From Syngnathus acus (lineage: Eukaryota > Chordata > Actinopteri > Syngnathiformes > Syngnathidae), in contig NC_051097.1 of NCBI RefSeq assembly GCF_901709675.1, positions 4,082,539 through 4,146,538 on the forward strand: a DNA stretch of 64,000 nucleotides, in the 5' to 3' direction. The notes below the pieces were generated by a model. That model saw only the letters and a list, made by a program, of their open reading frames with translations. It searched no databases and was not told where the DNA came from. Position 1 is the stretch's first letter. Every line of letters begins with the position of its first letter. Positions 1-13,100 of this stretch are shown here, piece by piece. The position numbers and the translations under genes are program-made.

Positions 1-1051
1 TCTAAATGTCAAATTGTCTGGAGGAGAACCAATACTGCAAGTGAGGCATGTCTAACAAGAGTTTGCAAGCATGCTAAGAGTACACACGAGGGAGATACAC
101 TATGAAGGCGAGTTAATGTGTAATGGAGACAAGTGTGTGGTGCATGTAGGCGTCACAGGTGCTAACAAACTGCCCAGATGGAATCTTTACATGCAATGAA
201 TTTGTCAACATTACAAAGACAACTGTAATCAAAATCAATTGAAACTTTACATGAACATAAAAATCTGATCACATTTTACAAAACTTATCTTACCACTGGC
301 GTGTCGAGCCATACTGCATCAACCGTTTATGAACCATTAACACAGAGCAACTGGTCTTTATCGTCACTTCACTGGTTCTTTTGTATCCAACAAATTATTT
401 TAGGTGCATTACCTGACATGTTTCGGCGGGTTCTTCCGCCTTCATCAGAGACTCTCTGATGAAGGCGGAAGAACCTGCCGAAACATGTCAGGCAATGCAC
501 CTAAAATAATTTGTTGGATATAAAAGAACCAGTGAAGTGATTAAAAAGGAAAAACAAGATGAACTTAGTAGAACTGGTCTTTATCGTGTTCTCAAGTAGA
601 ACAGCAAATGCAAAGCAAAACTATCATGTAACTTTTTAGGTGTAAACCTTCTTTGCTAATGTGACGAGGTTCATCTCCAGGGCACAACCTTGTGACACAC
701 TAATGAATTCTGTCGTAATTTGATGTCTCACTCTTTGGGTCCTAAGAGCATCACTTAATCGGGTCGTCTGTCCATTTGTTAAACCGGATTACGCTATTTA
801 CTCCAGAGATTATTTTCAGTGATCCTCAAGCAGAAGACCCCAATTAACTTTGGAGTAGAGATGTGTTTACAAGTACTCAAACATCAGCCGAAGTTGATGA
901 TGTTCTGTGCTCTCTCTCTGAGACGTTTTTCGGTATTAAACATCTTGAAATAGTTTCGATATGTTCCTCATCTGTTTCTGGAGCAACGCAGTCCTACTTC
1001 CAGATCCAAAGTGATGCAGAGTGTCACAAGCTGTTTGTATGACTGGTTGAT
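1..1051. other. 3' flank of pum3
   Basis: This stretch lies downstream of the pum3 stop codon, since pum3 is on the minus strand. Apart from the palindrome at 364-540 I see no exon, RNA gene or long reading frame. The part next to the stop probably belongs to the pum3 3' UTR, but I could not place its poly(A) signal with confidence. Confidence 0.5.
364..540. repeat. Long palindrome with a hammerhead-like core on each strand
   Basis: Two arms of about 87 nt are near-perfect inverted copies around position 451. On the plus strand CTGATGA (456-462) is followed by a 5-bp helix (464-468 with 475-479) and GAAAC (480-484), then ATGTC. The minus strand carries the same order, read from 448-442 to 424-420. 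CUGAUGA, helix II, then GAAA is the conserved core of the hammerhead ribozyme, and minimal hammerheads are known in Penelope-like retroelements. That this is a fold-back remnant of such an element is inference. Stem I shows only about three possible pairs, so self-cleavage activity is uncertain. Confidence 0.55.
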
Positions 1052-4000
1052 CTATTTTTTCAAGATTTCCAGCAGGATTTCAGCTCCCTTGCTGCTGCTG
1101 CTGCCACTGTCAAGCTCAAAGTCTTGTAAAGCTGTCTTCACATCTGCCACCACAGACTTGTCGCAGCTGTTCAGAAGGCTGTAGAAAGTAAAGACAAACA
1201 TTTAAAAACATTACATCTTGATAATGTAATTTTCTCCTCGGAATGGTATTTAGTGCATGGGTTTGAATCAATTATCTGACAGTGATGACAACACTCAAAA
1301 GTAACTTGAGTGGGGGAAAATACACACAGACCTGCAGAGCACCATGGCTCCTCTGTTGACTTTTCCCCAACTCTTCAGTTTTTCCATTCCAACAGTGTCC
1401 ACCAAGATCCTGGAAAAGCGCTCTGGCAGAAGGACCCAAAGAAAAATTACTCAGCATTCTGTCAGCATTGGCACAAAACTCAACAAATGACCAAGCATGT
1501 TTTTTGTACTATGACTTCTATAGGCTGTCAGTTGACTTTCTGTCAAAGGATTACGATTAAATCAAAATGAAAATGCAAATATTGAAATGATTAAATATTA
1601 AAAATATGAAAAATGGAAATATTCATTATATTTTGTCTAAATTTATTTAGACATTGATGTGGGGAAAAATGGATTGCTTCAACTTAGTCACCTTCTTTGC
1701 CAGTCTCAGCCAGAGTGACATCCTGCTCTATCAGCCATTTGAGCACCAGATGCCCTGCAGGATGTTCTGCCATGTGAAGCTAGAAAAAAAAGAAATGAAC
1801 GTTTGACCCACATGTGCAAACAACTTCACACTAGCACCTTTTTGTGCTATTTTCAACACATGTTGGTATATAATGATTTTAAACGCCCCAAAGTCCTCAT
1901 TCATTCCCCCTGACCTGTCCTTCAACACCTCCAGGCACTAGATCTTGATTGGCCAGCTGAGCCACAGCAGCCATAGCGGGTCGCAACTCGCCGCAGGCTG
2001 CCGCCAGGATGTCGCTAACTGTCACGCTGGTGGCTTTGTCCATAACCATGGCGGCGGCATTGTCACGGAGATAATCCAGCAACTGCGGGGAAACAACCTC
2101 AAGTAGCTCCTTCCTTCGAAGCGCCGTGTCCTTTTTACTGGTGCAAGAAGAAGAGGTCGAGATGGGTGTTAAGTTGGTCACTTCTTGCTTGCGGACTACA
2201 AACTTCACCATCAGGTGTGAGCAGTAATACTTAGACATGCCAAAAGTGACTAGAAAGAATGGTTTTCCATGTCTGACCTGTGCGCATTGCCATCTCCTTT
2301 TTCCAGCACCTTGATGATCTCAGGCAGCAAATGAGCCGGGTCTCTGGGGCTCAGCAGGTACAACAGAACCTTTTTGCCATACTTGTTACTGATGACCTCA
2401 TCCAATGATGACATGAGCTCCTGGACAGGTGAGAAACATGTCACTTGATGTTCACACATTCAAAGGGGTAAAGAACTCTCAAACAAATGTTACACTTACG
2501 GACAACACAGCCTGTTTGACAAGTTTGGTGTCATCCACACAGTCAAATATAGCGAGAAGAACCAGGTGACCAAACTCCCCCTGAGGACAACAGTCACACA
2601 TTCAACCCGCTATCGCATCAAGACTGATTCTACAACATTTAAATCATATAATTTGTGCTTAAGCGCTGCAAGAAAAGTGACACCAGGTTGGCTAAACGTG
2701 ACAGTGGGTAAAAAAAAAAAAAAAAAGATTGTGTGAAAACCCACCGTGGCAAACTTCACCATGTATGTCTTCATTGTTTTGATGATGACTTTCCTGTCCT
2801 GAAAAAGAAAAACCTCGGGCTCAAAATAAAGAACATGGTGATATCAGACATAAAATGTGGGTTTTAAAATGCCGAGTGCCGAACCTGCACTAAAACCTTT
2901 GATGCATCTTGTCTGATCTTTGAACAAAATTGGCCAAATTATTATTGCACATCATGCAATAATACTTGCACAAGCCAAATTGAGACAAATTATATAGGTA
3001 AAGTGTATAGAAGAAACTAGACAAATTTTACAGTAAACCTAATAATTCACTGGAATGTGAACCCGGCCCTGGTGCAAATAGCAAAAATCTGTCTGTCCCT
3101 CACCTTTGACATTTGTAATTGCCTAAAGACGCCAAAAGAGGGCAGCAAAAACAATCTAGTTAAAGCATTAATTTCAGTTCTACTTGTTTCCTTCGCAACC
3201 ACATTCCACCAGATGTGCCAAAGCAACACTGTTATGTTATTTCTTTGGTCAGTGCATGTCAGTGTGTTTACCTTGGTGGTGCCGTGCCACAGACAGTGCA
3301 TGGCCACTCGAGCTCCATCATGAGTGTGAGCCATGTAGACTACTGCCTCCCTTATGGACTCAATCATTTCCTGTTCACGGTGATACCATACACCAAAGAA
3401 ACAGGTTCACGAGGGACACAGTCACAGCAACATGACAACATTACTCGAGAACATTACACTCACCGCTCTCTCTTTGGCAGGACTTAACAAGAAAAAGTCC
3501 AGGAATACTTTGTGGACGAGAGAATGTTTGATGACCTGCTCTCTGTAACAAACCAAAAGTGTTCTCAGCCAAAGAATGAAGGTGTATGATATGATGAATT
3601 CATTTTGAATTGACTTACTTCTGTGCCATTGGCGTAAGAATTTGCTTCATATCATTGATGATATGGCGCAACTTGTCCGGGTTGGCTTCTACAACCTTAT
3701 CGATAGTGTTGCACACCGATGACTGCACGCAGAGAAATCAAGATTGACAAAGAGCAGCGGCGACATTGATTCGTCCACACAGTTGGACGCATAAAGATAT
3801 TTTGCATTTTCATCAGAAATTCAAACAGTTCTTAGGTGCGTTTTTATGCTTCGGTTTGTGTACCTTACAAATGGCGAAGGCGTTTCCATACAGTTCCTCG
3901 GTGAGCATGAGTCTCTGCGCAAGCACAGCTTTGTCGTTGTAGGAGTACTCAATGATGGCCGAAGCGGCAGCGTGGCGAAGCATCGGTCGCACGTTACCCT

Positions 4001-5959
4001 TAAACGTTTGCATCACAGCTGCCACCAGCTCCTTATTCCTGTAGAGACAAATTCACTAAGTCACCTGCTCATAAAAATATAATGGAGACAAACAGTGTTC
4101 TAGTCTTAAGGCATTACAAGAATTTTCACGTTTAACAGAAATCTTGCGCAACATGGTTGTGATATTGTTAGGAGCAAACAATGTCAAAATGGGACATCAG
4201 CATAAAGGCGAGCAACTCACCCATACATCAGCAACTTTTTCACAACGTGCTTGCCGTACTGCGACTTACACAAAGCAACGACATCATCTGCAGGAGACAC
4301 GTGACCCCGTACATTAGCAAAGCCGGTATGTTTGATAAACAGCAGAATTTGTTTCACTTCCAAATGCACACTGAGAATACCAAACTGCCCCTGTTCCATT
4401 TTGAATATAATTTTCCTCATAGAAAATAAAGTGTATTCAGTTGTTCGCAAAACTCTTACAGTGTTGAAGTTTGGGTGGATGGAAAACTATACAAGACAGA
4501 TAGCTCTAGTTATAATACCTCACCTTTAAGGGCGTCAAACACTTCTTGTCTTTGCTCATGACTACCCCATTGGATAAAACACTGCAGCACTCGCACAGAG
4601 TCATGCGCGTACGCCATCTGGTGGCGGGAGATAGTGGGACTTAGCGCATAGACTGCATGTAAATGGCAAAGATTGGTTTTCAACAACTCTGACAAATACC
4701 TCTTTGTACTTCCCCCTAATAAGATCATGAAGGTCCTTCATCAGCTTCCTCTTCAAATCGCTCTCACACTTCTTCCTGTGGACATGCACATAGGACACGC
4801 AAAGAATTGTTCATATGTAGATCATGATTGCCAAACAAGCACCACACAAAGGACGAGTTTGAAATTCACTTGTGTGTACGAGCATGCATCTACGTACATC
4901 CTTAAGTCTCCCCACACTTGTTTGGCCTGATTGATTATTTGGTACATGTCCTTTCGATCTGCTTGCTGTCTGCTTTTCTTCAGGTCTTTTTTCTTCTGCA
5001 GCCTGTTCTTCTTCAGCTCTTCATCTGTCTCCTGTGCTCCCTGCTTTTTCTTCTGTGGCTTGAACTCTCCTTTCTTGAACCTCTTTGCCTGCGGACCTGG
5101 TCACACATAAAAACAAACTGATTCTAAATGTTCTCAAATGGAAGCGTGTGGAAACTGTTGACATAGGAAAAAAAAACATGTGCATTGCTTTTTTTATGAA
5201 ATGTGAGCCACAATTTCCAATCTCATAATTTTTTGGGCTTGGCTAAAATGGTATACTTGGGTCCCTCCCCCATTATGTCCACGTCACAAAAAATGAACAG
5301 TCTACTGCTGTGGCCTTTTTAAAAGCCCCTTGTTGCTAAGCAGAGGGGTCTGGGCTTCCCTGCTAAAGCTTGTGCCCCTGAGACAAACAAGCATAAGTGA
5401 GTGAGTGAGTGAGTGAGTGAGTGAGTGAGTGAGTGAGTGAGTGAGTGAGTGAGTGAGTGAGTGAGTGAGTGAGTGAGTGAGTGAGTGAGTGAGTGAGTGA
5501 GTGAGTGAGTATAATTTCTTACCTCCATCATCTTTTGTATTGTCTCCTCTTCGTTTGTCAACAGGGAATCTTCTCTTAGGCCCTTTTCCACCTTCGCCTT
5601 TGTCGATTGATAATTTTCTCTTTGAGCCTTTTCCACCTTCCCCTTTACCGCTTAGTAATTTCTTCTTTGGCCCTTTCCCATCTTTAACAAATGTATGTTG
5701 TTTCTTGGTGTTATCTCTACTCTTCCCCATGTTGCCCATCATATCTTTCTTGTTGTATGGTTTGAAAGGCTTTTTACCAGGTGGCCTACTATTTGATGCT
5801 TTCCCAGAAGAATCTGTAGAGAGAGACATATGAACACAATAGGTTCAAACTTAAGACATGAGCATTTGGTTGTTTAACAGTGTTTCCAAGCTTACCATTG
5901 CCTTTTTGTTTCAACTTTCCTCCCTTGGGGGAAAGGGGTGATTTAGGTTTAGCTTCCAT
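1052..5959 (-). CDS. pum3: Pumilio homolog 3 (Puf-A/KIAA0020), nucleolar PUF protein
   Basis: The gene has 17 coding exons: 5896-5959, 5523-5813, 4898-5096, 4700-4785, 4524-4617, 4221-4287, 3864-4038, 3619-3722, 3464-3544, 3272-3370, 2745-2798, 2500-2580, 2278-2420, 1915-2137, 1692-1779, 1332-1422 and 1052-1178. They sum to 2067 nt, or 688 residues, against about 650 in mammals. The first ~130 residues are Lys/Gly-rich and low in complexity. PUF repeats follow, with signatures such as SQYGKHVVKKLL and HDSVRVLQCF, and then the C-terminal CPL region. The family binds RNA and DNA without the sequence code of classical Pumilio proteins and acts in the nucleolus in large-subunit rRNA processing. 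The start follows a 5' UTR acceptor (TTCTGCAG) by one base. No frame damage is seen. Confidence 0.93.
5397..5510. repeat. (GAGT)n microsatellite in pum3 intron 2
   Basis: About 28 nearly perfect tetranucleotide units lie about 12 nt inside the intron, just downstream of the exon 2 splice donor (donor at 5522 on the minus strand). In the transcript the repeat reads (ACUC)n. Confidence 0.97.
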
Positions 5960-6395
5960 CCTGCAGAAGTGATAGAAATATTATCTTAATATTTGCTAGG
6001 ATTGATATTGATGAAAGCATTTAATATAAATTGAACTGCCTGAATTAGCCAATTCAATATTGAATACCAACAATTAACAATGGAAAGTTATGGGAAAATC
6101 TGTATCATAACTAGTATTATTAACAAAAAGTGACGTGTTTGTCGGAGGGGCGGATATAACCATTAAAGTAAATAAACGATGTAACGAACTGATTTCTCAG
6201 GTAAAGGACATTTTAGGGAATTACAGAAGAGAAACTGACTTGTCGCCATTTTTATCTCGTCTACACTACGGGTTTACACTTTAGCGAGCATTCCGGCGAT
6301 CAAAATTACCAAACTTTCAAAAAATGCACACATATAATCTACAAATACTAAAAACAACGCCTCTGTCAATGTTCGTCGTTTAATATGTTTACTTA

Positions 6396-6470
6396 CGTTA
6401 AATGCTAGAACACAGACACGCCGCCTCTAATGTCCACGCGTGTTTTACCCCTACAGTTTACGACACTGAA
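6396..6470 (-). other. pum3: Likely 5' UTR exon of pum3
   Basis: On the minus strand a consensus donor (GTAAGT) follows AGCATTTAAC at 6396. The first coding exon has an acceptor one base before its ATG, so a non-coding first exon must lie upstream, and this is the best candidate. The far end (transcription start) is a guess. Confidence 0.5.
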
Positions 6471-7112
6471 AGCTCCAATCAAACTCGACGTTTGCTACCG
6501 TAAAACGTTCATATCGTTACGACAATGCCGTAGCACAAAATAAACGACCCGAAACTTTTTTTAATTTCTCCGACTGAGCCAGGATCCACAAACGCAGTTC
6601 GCTATATAGTCATTATTTTCCTTAAACAGTTTCATGCATGTTAAAATTGTTTTGACATTTACCTAAAGTCAGCAAAATGCTTTTTAAAATTGTTTTGACT
6701 GTTACTTAAAGTCAGCAAAGTCGTGCAAGGTTGCAATCAATGTATAGGAGATGATTATCAAAAAAGTACCAACAAATTATTAATTGATATGTAATTAAAT
6801 ATTTTCTTTTTTTTTAAAAAAAAATCTGGTGTTCTTTCAATAGTAATCATTTTAAAAAAAGAAGTGTATGGGGGAGGACTACAGTAACCAACAGGCTCAG
6901 TAGTGTTAGGGGTGTCTCCCTGTTGCCTAGCAACGGAGGCAATGGAACTGGACATTGGAAAGTTTGGACATGAGACACGCTAAAATTGCAACGATCAAGT
7001 AAAAACGTAAGCGCGACCTACCATTATTTTGCCAGCATTTAATATGTCAGCATATGACCAATAATGGAATGACTGTTTTTCCTTTATTCTAGTTTTGAGA
7101 CAAGGAGTGAAG
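6471..7112. promoter_or_regulatory. Divergent pum3/cfap44 promoter with RFX X-box and cfap44 5' UTR
   Basis: The two genes are transcribed away from each other from this interval. GTTGCCTAGCAAC at 6922-6934 is a full X-box, the site of RFX factors that drive motile-cilium genes, and lies just upstream of cfap44. A donor at 7007 (AAAAAC, then GTAAGC) and an acceptor near 7091 (TTTATTCTAG) define a cfap44 5' UTR intron. The first UTR exon holds a short upstream ORF starting at 6941. A poly-purine/pyrimidine stretch around 6800-6860 is unexplained. Confidence 0.65.
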
Positions 7113-10100
7113 ATGTCTACAATACTCCCATTTCACGATGGCAGTGAAAAGGGTGACCGCACACACACTAAGCATGAATGAATTATTATGCGTTGTATTA
7201 TGTAAATTGGAACAATTGAAAGCAATATGACAGACGAGTAAATTAAAGAGACTTTAAATATATATAATGTAACAATGAATTAAATACATTTAAATATAAA
7301 TAGTATAAAATACAGCCAAAAACAAATTAAATTGGTTTAACCGCCACATTATTGGACCAAACAAGTGTAAATCCTTAATCCAAAACAGACAATTGTTACA
7401 TCTATTGTTGTGATGGTGATCATGCCTTCTGTAATCCGAAACTTTTTTTTTTATCGTCACAGAAGCGGCTTGTGATCACATTGCGGTATCTGCTGGGGGG
7501 AAACAACTTCCTGCAGACATGCATTACAAATACGAGCAGCTTTATTCAAGACCGTTCATCACTCCCGGCTCCGACATCCCAGAGAACCTCCTGAATCTCT
7601 CGTATCTTTCATGTATACCTCTGCCATGGAGGCCATTAGTTTATCTTTGTGTGCAACTATCTATGAATTAGAAGCTCTAGATTTATTCATCATTATTATT
7701 TTCATTAATTATTGAGGCCATCACAGGATGCTGCTGTTGACACCCTTCTTCTTATATTTTCCTCATAACAACAAAATTAAAGCTAAACAATCATGTCTTA
7801 ACCAATCAGTTTCCTCCTTTAGGGACATAGCTGTTAGTATAAAACCTGACCTTAATTTCACAGTGGCTCTAAACTTAAAAAACAAAAAAACAAAACATGA
7901 ATATGGACTTTGATTCAATCTTTTTCTCAGTCACTCTTTTGGCTACGACTGTAAGCGCAGAGCAAACCTACTGCTGCTGGAAGACAGAACACTGATCTTT
8001 ATTGCAGGTCAGATCCTGATCCTGCTTGATATTTCCACCAAGCAGCAGAAATACATCCGCTCCCGCAGTGGAAGTGGAATTGGTTCGATTGGGGTAAGAA
8101 TGGGGGGGAAATAAATTATAAGGCAACAAATACTGTGTACAACCTGAATCCTAGTGATAGGATATCCCAGACTATGCCACTGGCCCATTTGGTAGCAATG
8201 TCTCCCGCCTCCTCCAGGACATGCGCGAAGTTCTGCAGATACATTTCCAGCAGACATTTGGTTCTGCCACACCTGGCAGGTGTCCTCATTTGAGCACTTG
8301 AGGTCATAATCAGTTGATCAAGTCTTTGCAGTCAAAGAATATATGCTGTCATCACTAATTAGGTCATTCACAGTTTTTCCCCAAATTCTGGCAAAATAGA
8401 CTCCATTTCTTGCATTAGCCCTGGAGTGCGTAAATAATGTAGTGAGTGGCTGGTAATTATTTAAATTATGTATGTATAGGTTCACCCAAGCCAAGAGTAT
8501 TTTGTTGTGGCGGAAAAGGGGGAAAAGCCCATCGTGATAATATATGAGTATTCCTCACTACAAGCATACCGTATTCTTAGAGGTAAGCAAACCTATATTT
8601 GTGTTGTATAATTTGGTGTTGCGCTCATTTGTTCATTGGGTGCGTGTAGATGGTGCAGAACATGCTTTTAGCTCTGTGAGCTTTAACAGTGATGGGAGTC
8701 TTCTGGCCACTCTGGCCAGTGCACCAGACTACATGTTGACAGTGTGGAAGTGGAGGCAGGAGGAGGTAATGCTCAGGTGTAAAGCCATTTCTCAAGAGGT
8801 TTACCGAGTGAGCTTCTCCCCATACAACCCTGGCCTACTCACATCATCAGGATCTGGACATATCAAGTAAAGGACACAATTCTTACAGTTCTTTCACTGT
8901 CCTTTGATGATTTAAATGTTGTCCCTGCCTAGGTTCTGGAGAATGTCCAGCACATTTACAGGTCTCAAATTGGAAGGACTTATTGGTCATTTTGGCAAAA
9001 CTGCAGCGACAGACATTGAAGGCTACATGGAACTTCCCGATGGAAAGGTTTGTTTCCTGCATTTTTGACAGGTTGGGTTTATTTAAGGAAGGTGGTGTGG
9101 CTCAAAAACAATGCAAGGCTTTGACCCATGTGCATCTTCTCAAGGTGGTTTCTGGCTCAACCTGGGGTAACCTGCTTGTGTGGGATGGAAATTCTATCAA
9201 AGTTGAGATCTGCAGCAAGGGAGGACAGTGTTGTCATGCAGGGGCTGTCCAACCGTTTGCCTTGGAGGATGGACAACTGATGACCTTTGGCTCTGATGGA
9301 GTGATCCGGGTAAAACGGAAATAATTGTCATAACCGAAAGGCTGCAGTGGTCCTGTTGGTTCAATAAGCCATTGTGACCACACTTTGTGCCTGCAGGGCT
9401 GGGACTTTGAAACAATCAACAATGCAGACAGTAGCAGTGAAAGCGGCAAGTTTGAAATGGAGCCGATGAATGAGATGACGGTTGGGCGCCACGTATGTCT
9501 CTCCTCAATCGTGAAAAACTCCCAGCCGGACTCGATTGTTTGGTTTGCTCAGGTCACCACTCATCTCTCATGAAAATGCACAAATCGTACCTCGAGGAAT
9601 AATTCAAACTTGAACTCTTTTATTTTGTAGGATTCCAATGGTGCTATTTGGAAACTGGATCTTTCATTCACATACACTGTGAGGCTCATCTGCACAATTA
9701 ACAAAGCAATGTTTACCTTGATTTATGAATCGGATTAAATTAAGGATCATGTTGAGTGAACGGTAAAATAACCTATTTTGACCAATCACCCTACACATTG
9801 TCACATTTACATGCTAAGAGGCACATTTCCAAATCGGGTCTATTTGAAGAGTTGGGCACCTCCACACCACTTTCTGGAACGACTGTAAACAAATTGTCTG
9901 CTCTACTCTAGTAACTACTCTACAGCAATTGAACAGAATTGAATGACTAACTGAAATCTTCGTAAACAGACTCCTGATCCAGAGTGCCTGTTATCCTTCC
10001 ATGCCGGACCAATCAAGGGTCTTGATGTGTCGAAGAAAAGTCACCTCATGGCCACCACTGCTCTGGACCGTGAGTCATTACTTCTTCTTTACTGAATGCT

Positions 10101-13100
10101 ATTGTTTTAATTTGGTTTTAACTTTTTAACTCTTTGTAAAGTGACCTTGAGTGACCTGAAAGGCGCTTCTAAATTAAATGTATTATTGTTATTATTATAT
10201 ATTTTTTCTTCTATACTTACATATGGACACAATTATTGGCATGTTTCCTGTTGTGTTCTTTTGATGAGGTGAATGATGAAATGCAAATGTGTTTGTACTC
10301 ATTTACCTTGTCTCAAAGCTATCCATCTTCCTTTTCAGGACAAAAAGTATCTTTGCTTTTGTTTTGTCAGTTAAATACTGTTTTAATGACCACTGAGTTT
10401 TTGTTGTTGTTGTTGTTCTTAGTTGAAAGGATACCAATGATTGTCTCCAGTATTCTGGGTATTTCCTTTTCCAGGTTCAGTCAGAGTCTTTGACTTTCTG
10501 GCGAAAACAGAGCTAATCAGTAGCAGATTCAATCAAGGTGGAACTGCTCTTCACTGGGCACCACCTTCTGTAAGTAAAGATGCAGTAGTACAACTTCATT
10601 TCTATAAGACAGAACAACTGGTTTTGTCCAAGGGACCCGACTCAAGGGGACCACTGCTTTGGTGGAATCTTATTTTATTTTGCACTGAAGGAGCATAGAC
10701 CTATACTTACTAAATCTATTTTGGGAATTTCAGCTACATTTTACATAATTTGAATGGGTAAATGATTCACAAAATTTGTTGGAAAATAAACAAAGTCTAA
10801 ATAATAAATCAATATCATTTTTAAAAATGTTACAAAAATGTTCCACTTCCAATTATGCGGACCACCTTCAATACCGCCACAATCACTAGATGGGCGCCGA
10901 CCACCGGTTGACAATCCCTGACGCAAGACAGTCATGGAATAAATAACCTCAAATATTTTTTTGCAGGTGAACCACAGTGGAGGTTTATTGGTGGCAGGAT
11001 TTGAAGATGGGGTTGTTCGCTTACTGGAGATTTTTGACCCCACGGGGTTGCACAACAATAAAGGAGATGCCCACATTCGACTCAAACAGGCCTTCAAGCC
11101 ACATAATTCCACTATAACATCGGTTGCTTATGAGTACAATGGAAAAATATTAGCCACGGGGGTAAGTACGTTGTTATAATCTTTTTAGAAATTATAATAT
11201 TGTAAATAATTTGCTTACAAGACTTGCAGTGCATTTAATTGGAAAAGTTTTATTTCATTTGGAGTGGGGACAAAATCTCACACAGTCACTAATCTGATGA
11301 TTTTTTTTTTTATTGGCTGTCATGAGGGGAGTCCTCCTCATTTAAATTTCACATTTTACCTTTAAAAAATCTTTCAGAGCTCAGATTGCACGGTATTTTT
11401 CTTTACTGTTGGAGAAAAATATGAGCCAATCGGCTTTGTCCATGTTCCTGGACCAGTACAATTACTCGAGTGGTCACCTCCTTCCCATGTAAGTATTTAT
11501 TTGAAGGAGATTCTATTTTGCATGTGCAAAACACATGATACACAGTCTCTATTATGATTCTTGCACAGCATGAAAGCCAATATATACCATTTTCGAATCT
11601 TGTACAGCATGAAAACAGGTTGCTAATACTATGTCAGAATGGTCATGTTGTGGAGGTACCATGTCCTGATCAGAATATCCTGAAGCCAACCAAATCCTAC
11701 CAACTGCTTGAACTGCCGAGAAAATCCTTCTACTTCAATAGCATCAAATCACAAATCAAGGTTCTGCTTCACGTCTATGATTTCAGTATATGTCATTAAC
11801 TATACTGTTACAGCAATGTTTCTTGATTGAAAAGCTAAACAATATAATATACAGCATGCTACCAATTATTTTCATTTAAATAATCAACAAAACTGTCATG
11901 ACTTGCAAATATATCCATGCATTGTAGAGAGAAGAGGAAATAGCAAGATGGCAAGCTTTAAAGGCAAAGCAGCAAGAAGAGCAAGAGGAGCATCAAATCA
12001 TAGGAGACAAGATACTGGAAGAGGAGTTACCCCCTATTTTCATCAGTAACCCTCGCAGTCCTCTTCACTGTGGTTTCTACTCACAGCCTGGCCAATTTTG
12101 GCTCTCAATGGTACACACACATGAAACCACGAGATCGGCAGATCTCGTCCAACACACCGATCAGCCGATACACCCACGTTTGCAGAAATTGACTCCAAGA
12201 ATAAGATATTCTATATTAATATTCTATTCTTGGACTTATTATCGGTTCTAATGTATATCTGCCTCATTTGCATTAATACTTTTGTCTCCAGGGAGGGTCT
12301 GACTCAGGTTTCTTGTACCATTGCAAATTCTCTGAGAGTCAGGATGAGGATCCAGACCAACGTCAAGACAAGCCATTTGACTACCTGACTGTCCTCAATG
12401 CTGATGATGATGCTATTTGTTCGGTCACATTCAAGTATGATTACTGCAGACACTAAAGTGAAAATACTTTGTAGTGATCAGATTATGTTTGGTTGTTTTT
12501 GTCACAGCTCCAACAGGCAGCTCATGATATGCGGAATGCACTCGGGCTCGATCAGAGCTTATCCTTTGGATCCCGGCGATCACGCTCTAAAATCCATGCA
12601 GGCGTACTGGGAACTGAGTATCCACGACAGCAGTTATGGACACTTGCGGCATGTCTGTTGCAGTCATGACGACCAGTTTGTGCTTACAGCAGGAGATGAT
12701 GGAAACATCTTCTCCTTCAACTTGCTTTCTCATGAGGAGCTGCAGAAAGGACTGGGAAGAAAAAGGGCCATGGTTCCTTCTCCAAGGGTTCGTCATATTA
12801 TTTTTTTTTACAAAGAAGCTTTCTTTTGGATCCATTTATGTTGACATGCAGATTAGTGGTTTAATAGAAAAACAATATTGTGATCCTTCAACTAGGACGG
12901 ACTTGAGAATGAGGATTTGGCTCAGGACATCGATGACCCAGCGGCTGATAGGTTGAGTATAAATCAATTGTCATTGGATATCGCCTTCCCTGGACAATCA
13001 CCAAATGATTCCCGAGCGCGGCACCGCTGCTGCTCACTGCTCCCCTCTAGACGCAACTAGATTTTAAATATTCGAAAACTCAATTGAAGTATAAACCGCC

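Noticed and set aside
5302-5829. 175-codon frame with a long Leu-Thr-His-Ser repeat
   Set aside because: The repeat part is the (GAGT)n microsatellite inside pum3 intron 2, after a good splice donor; only the N-terminal part is coding.
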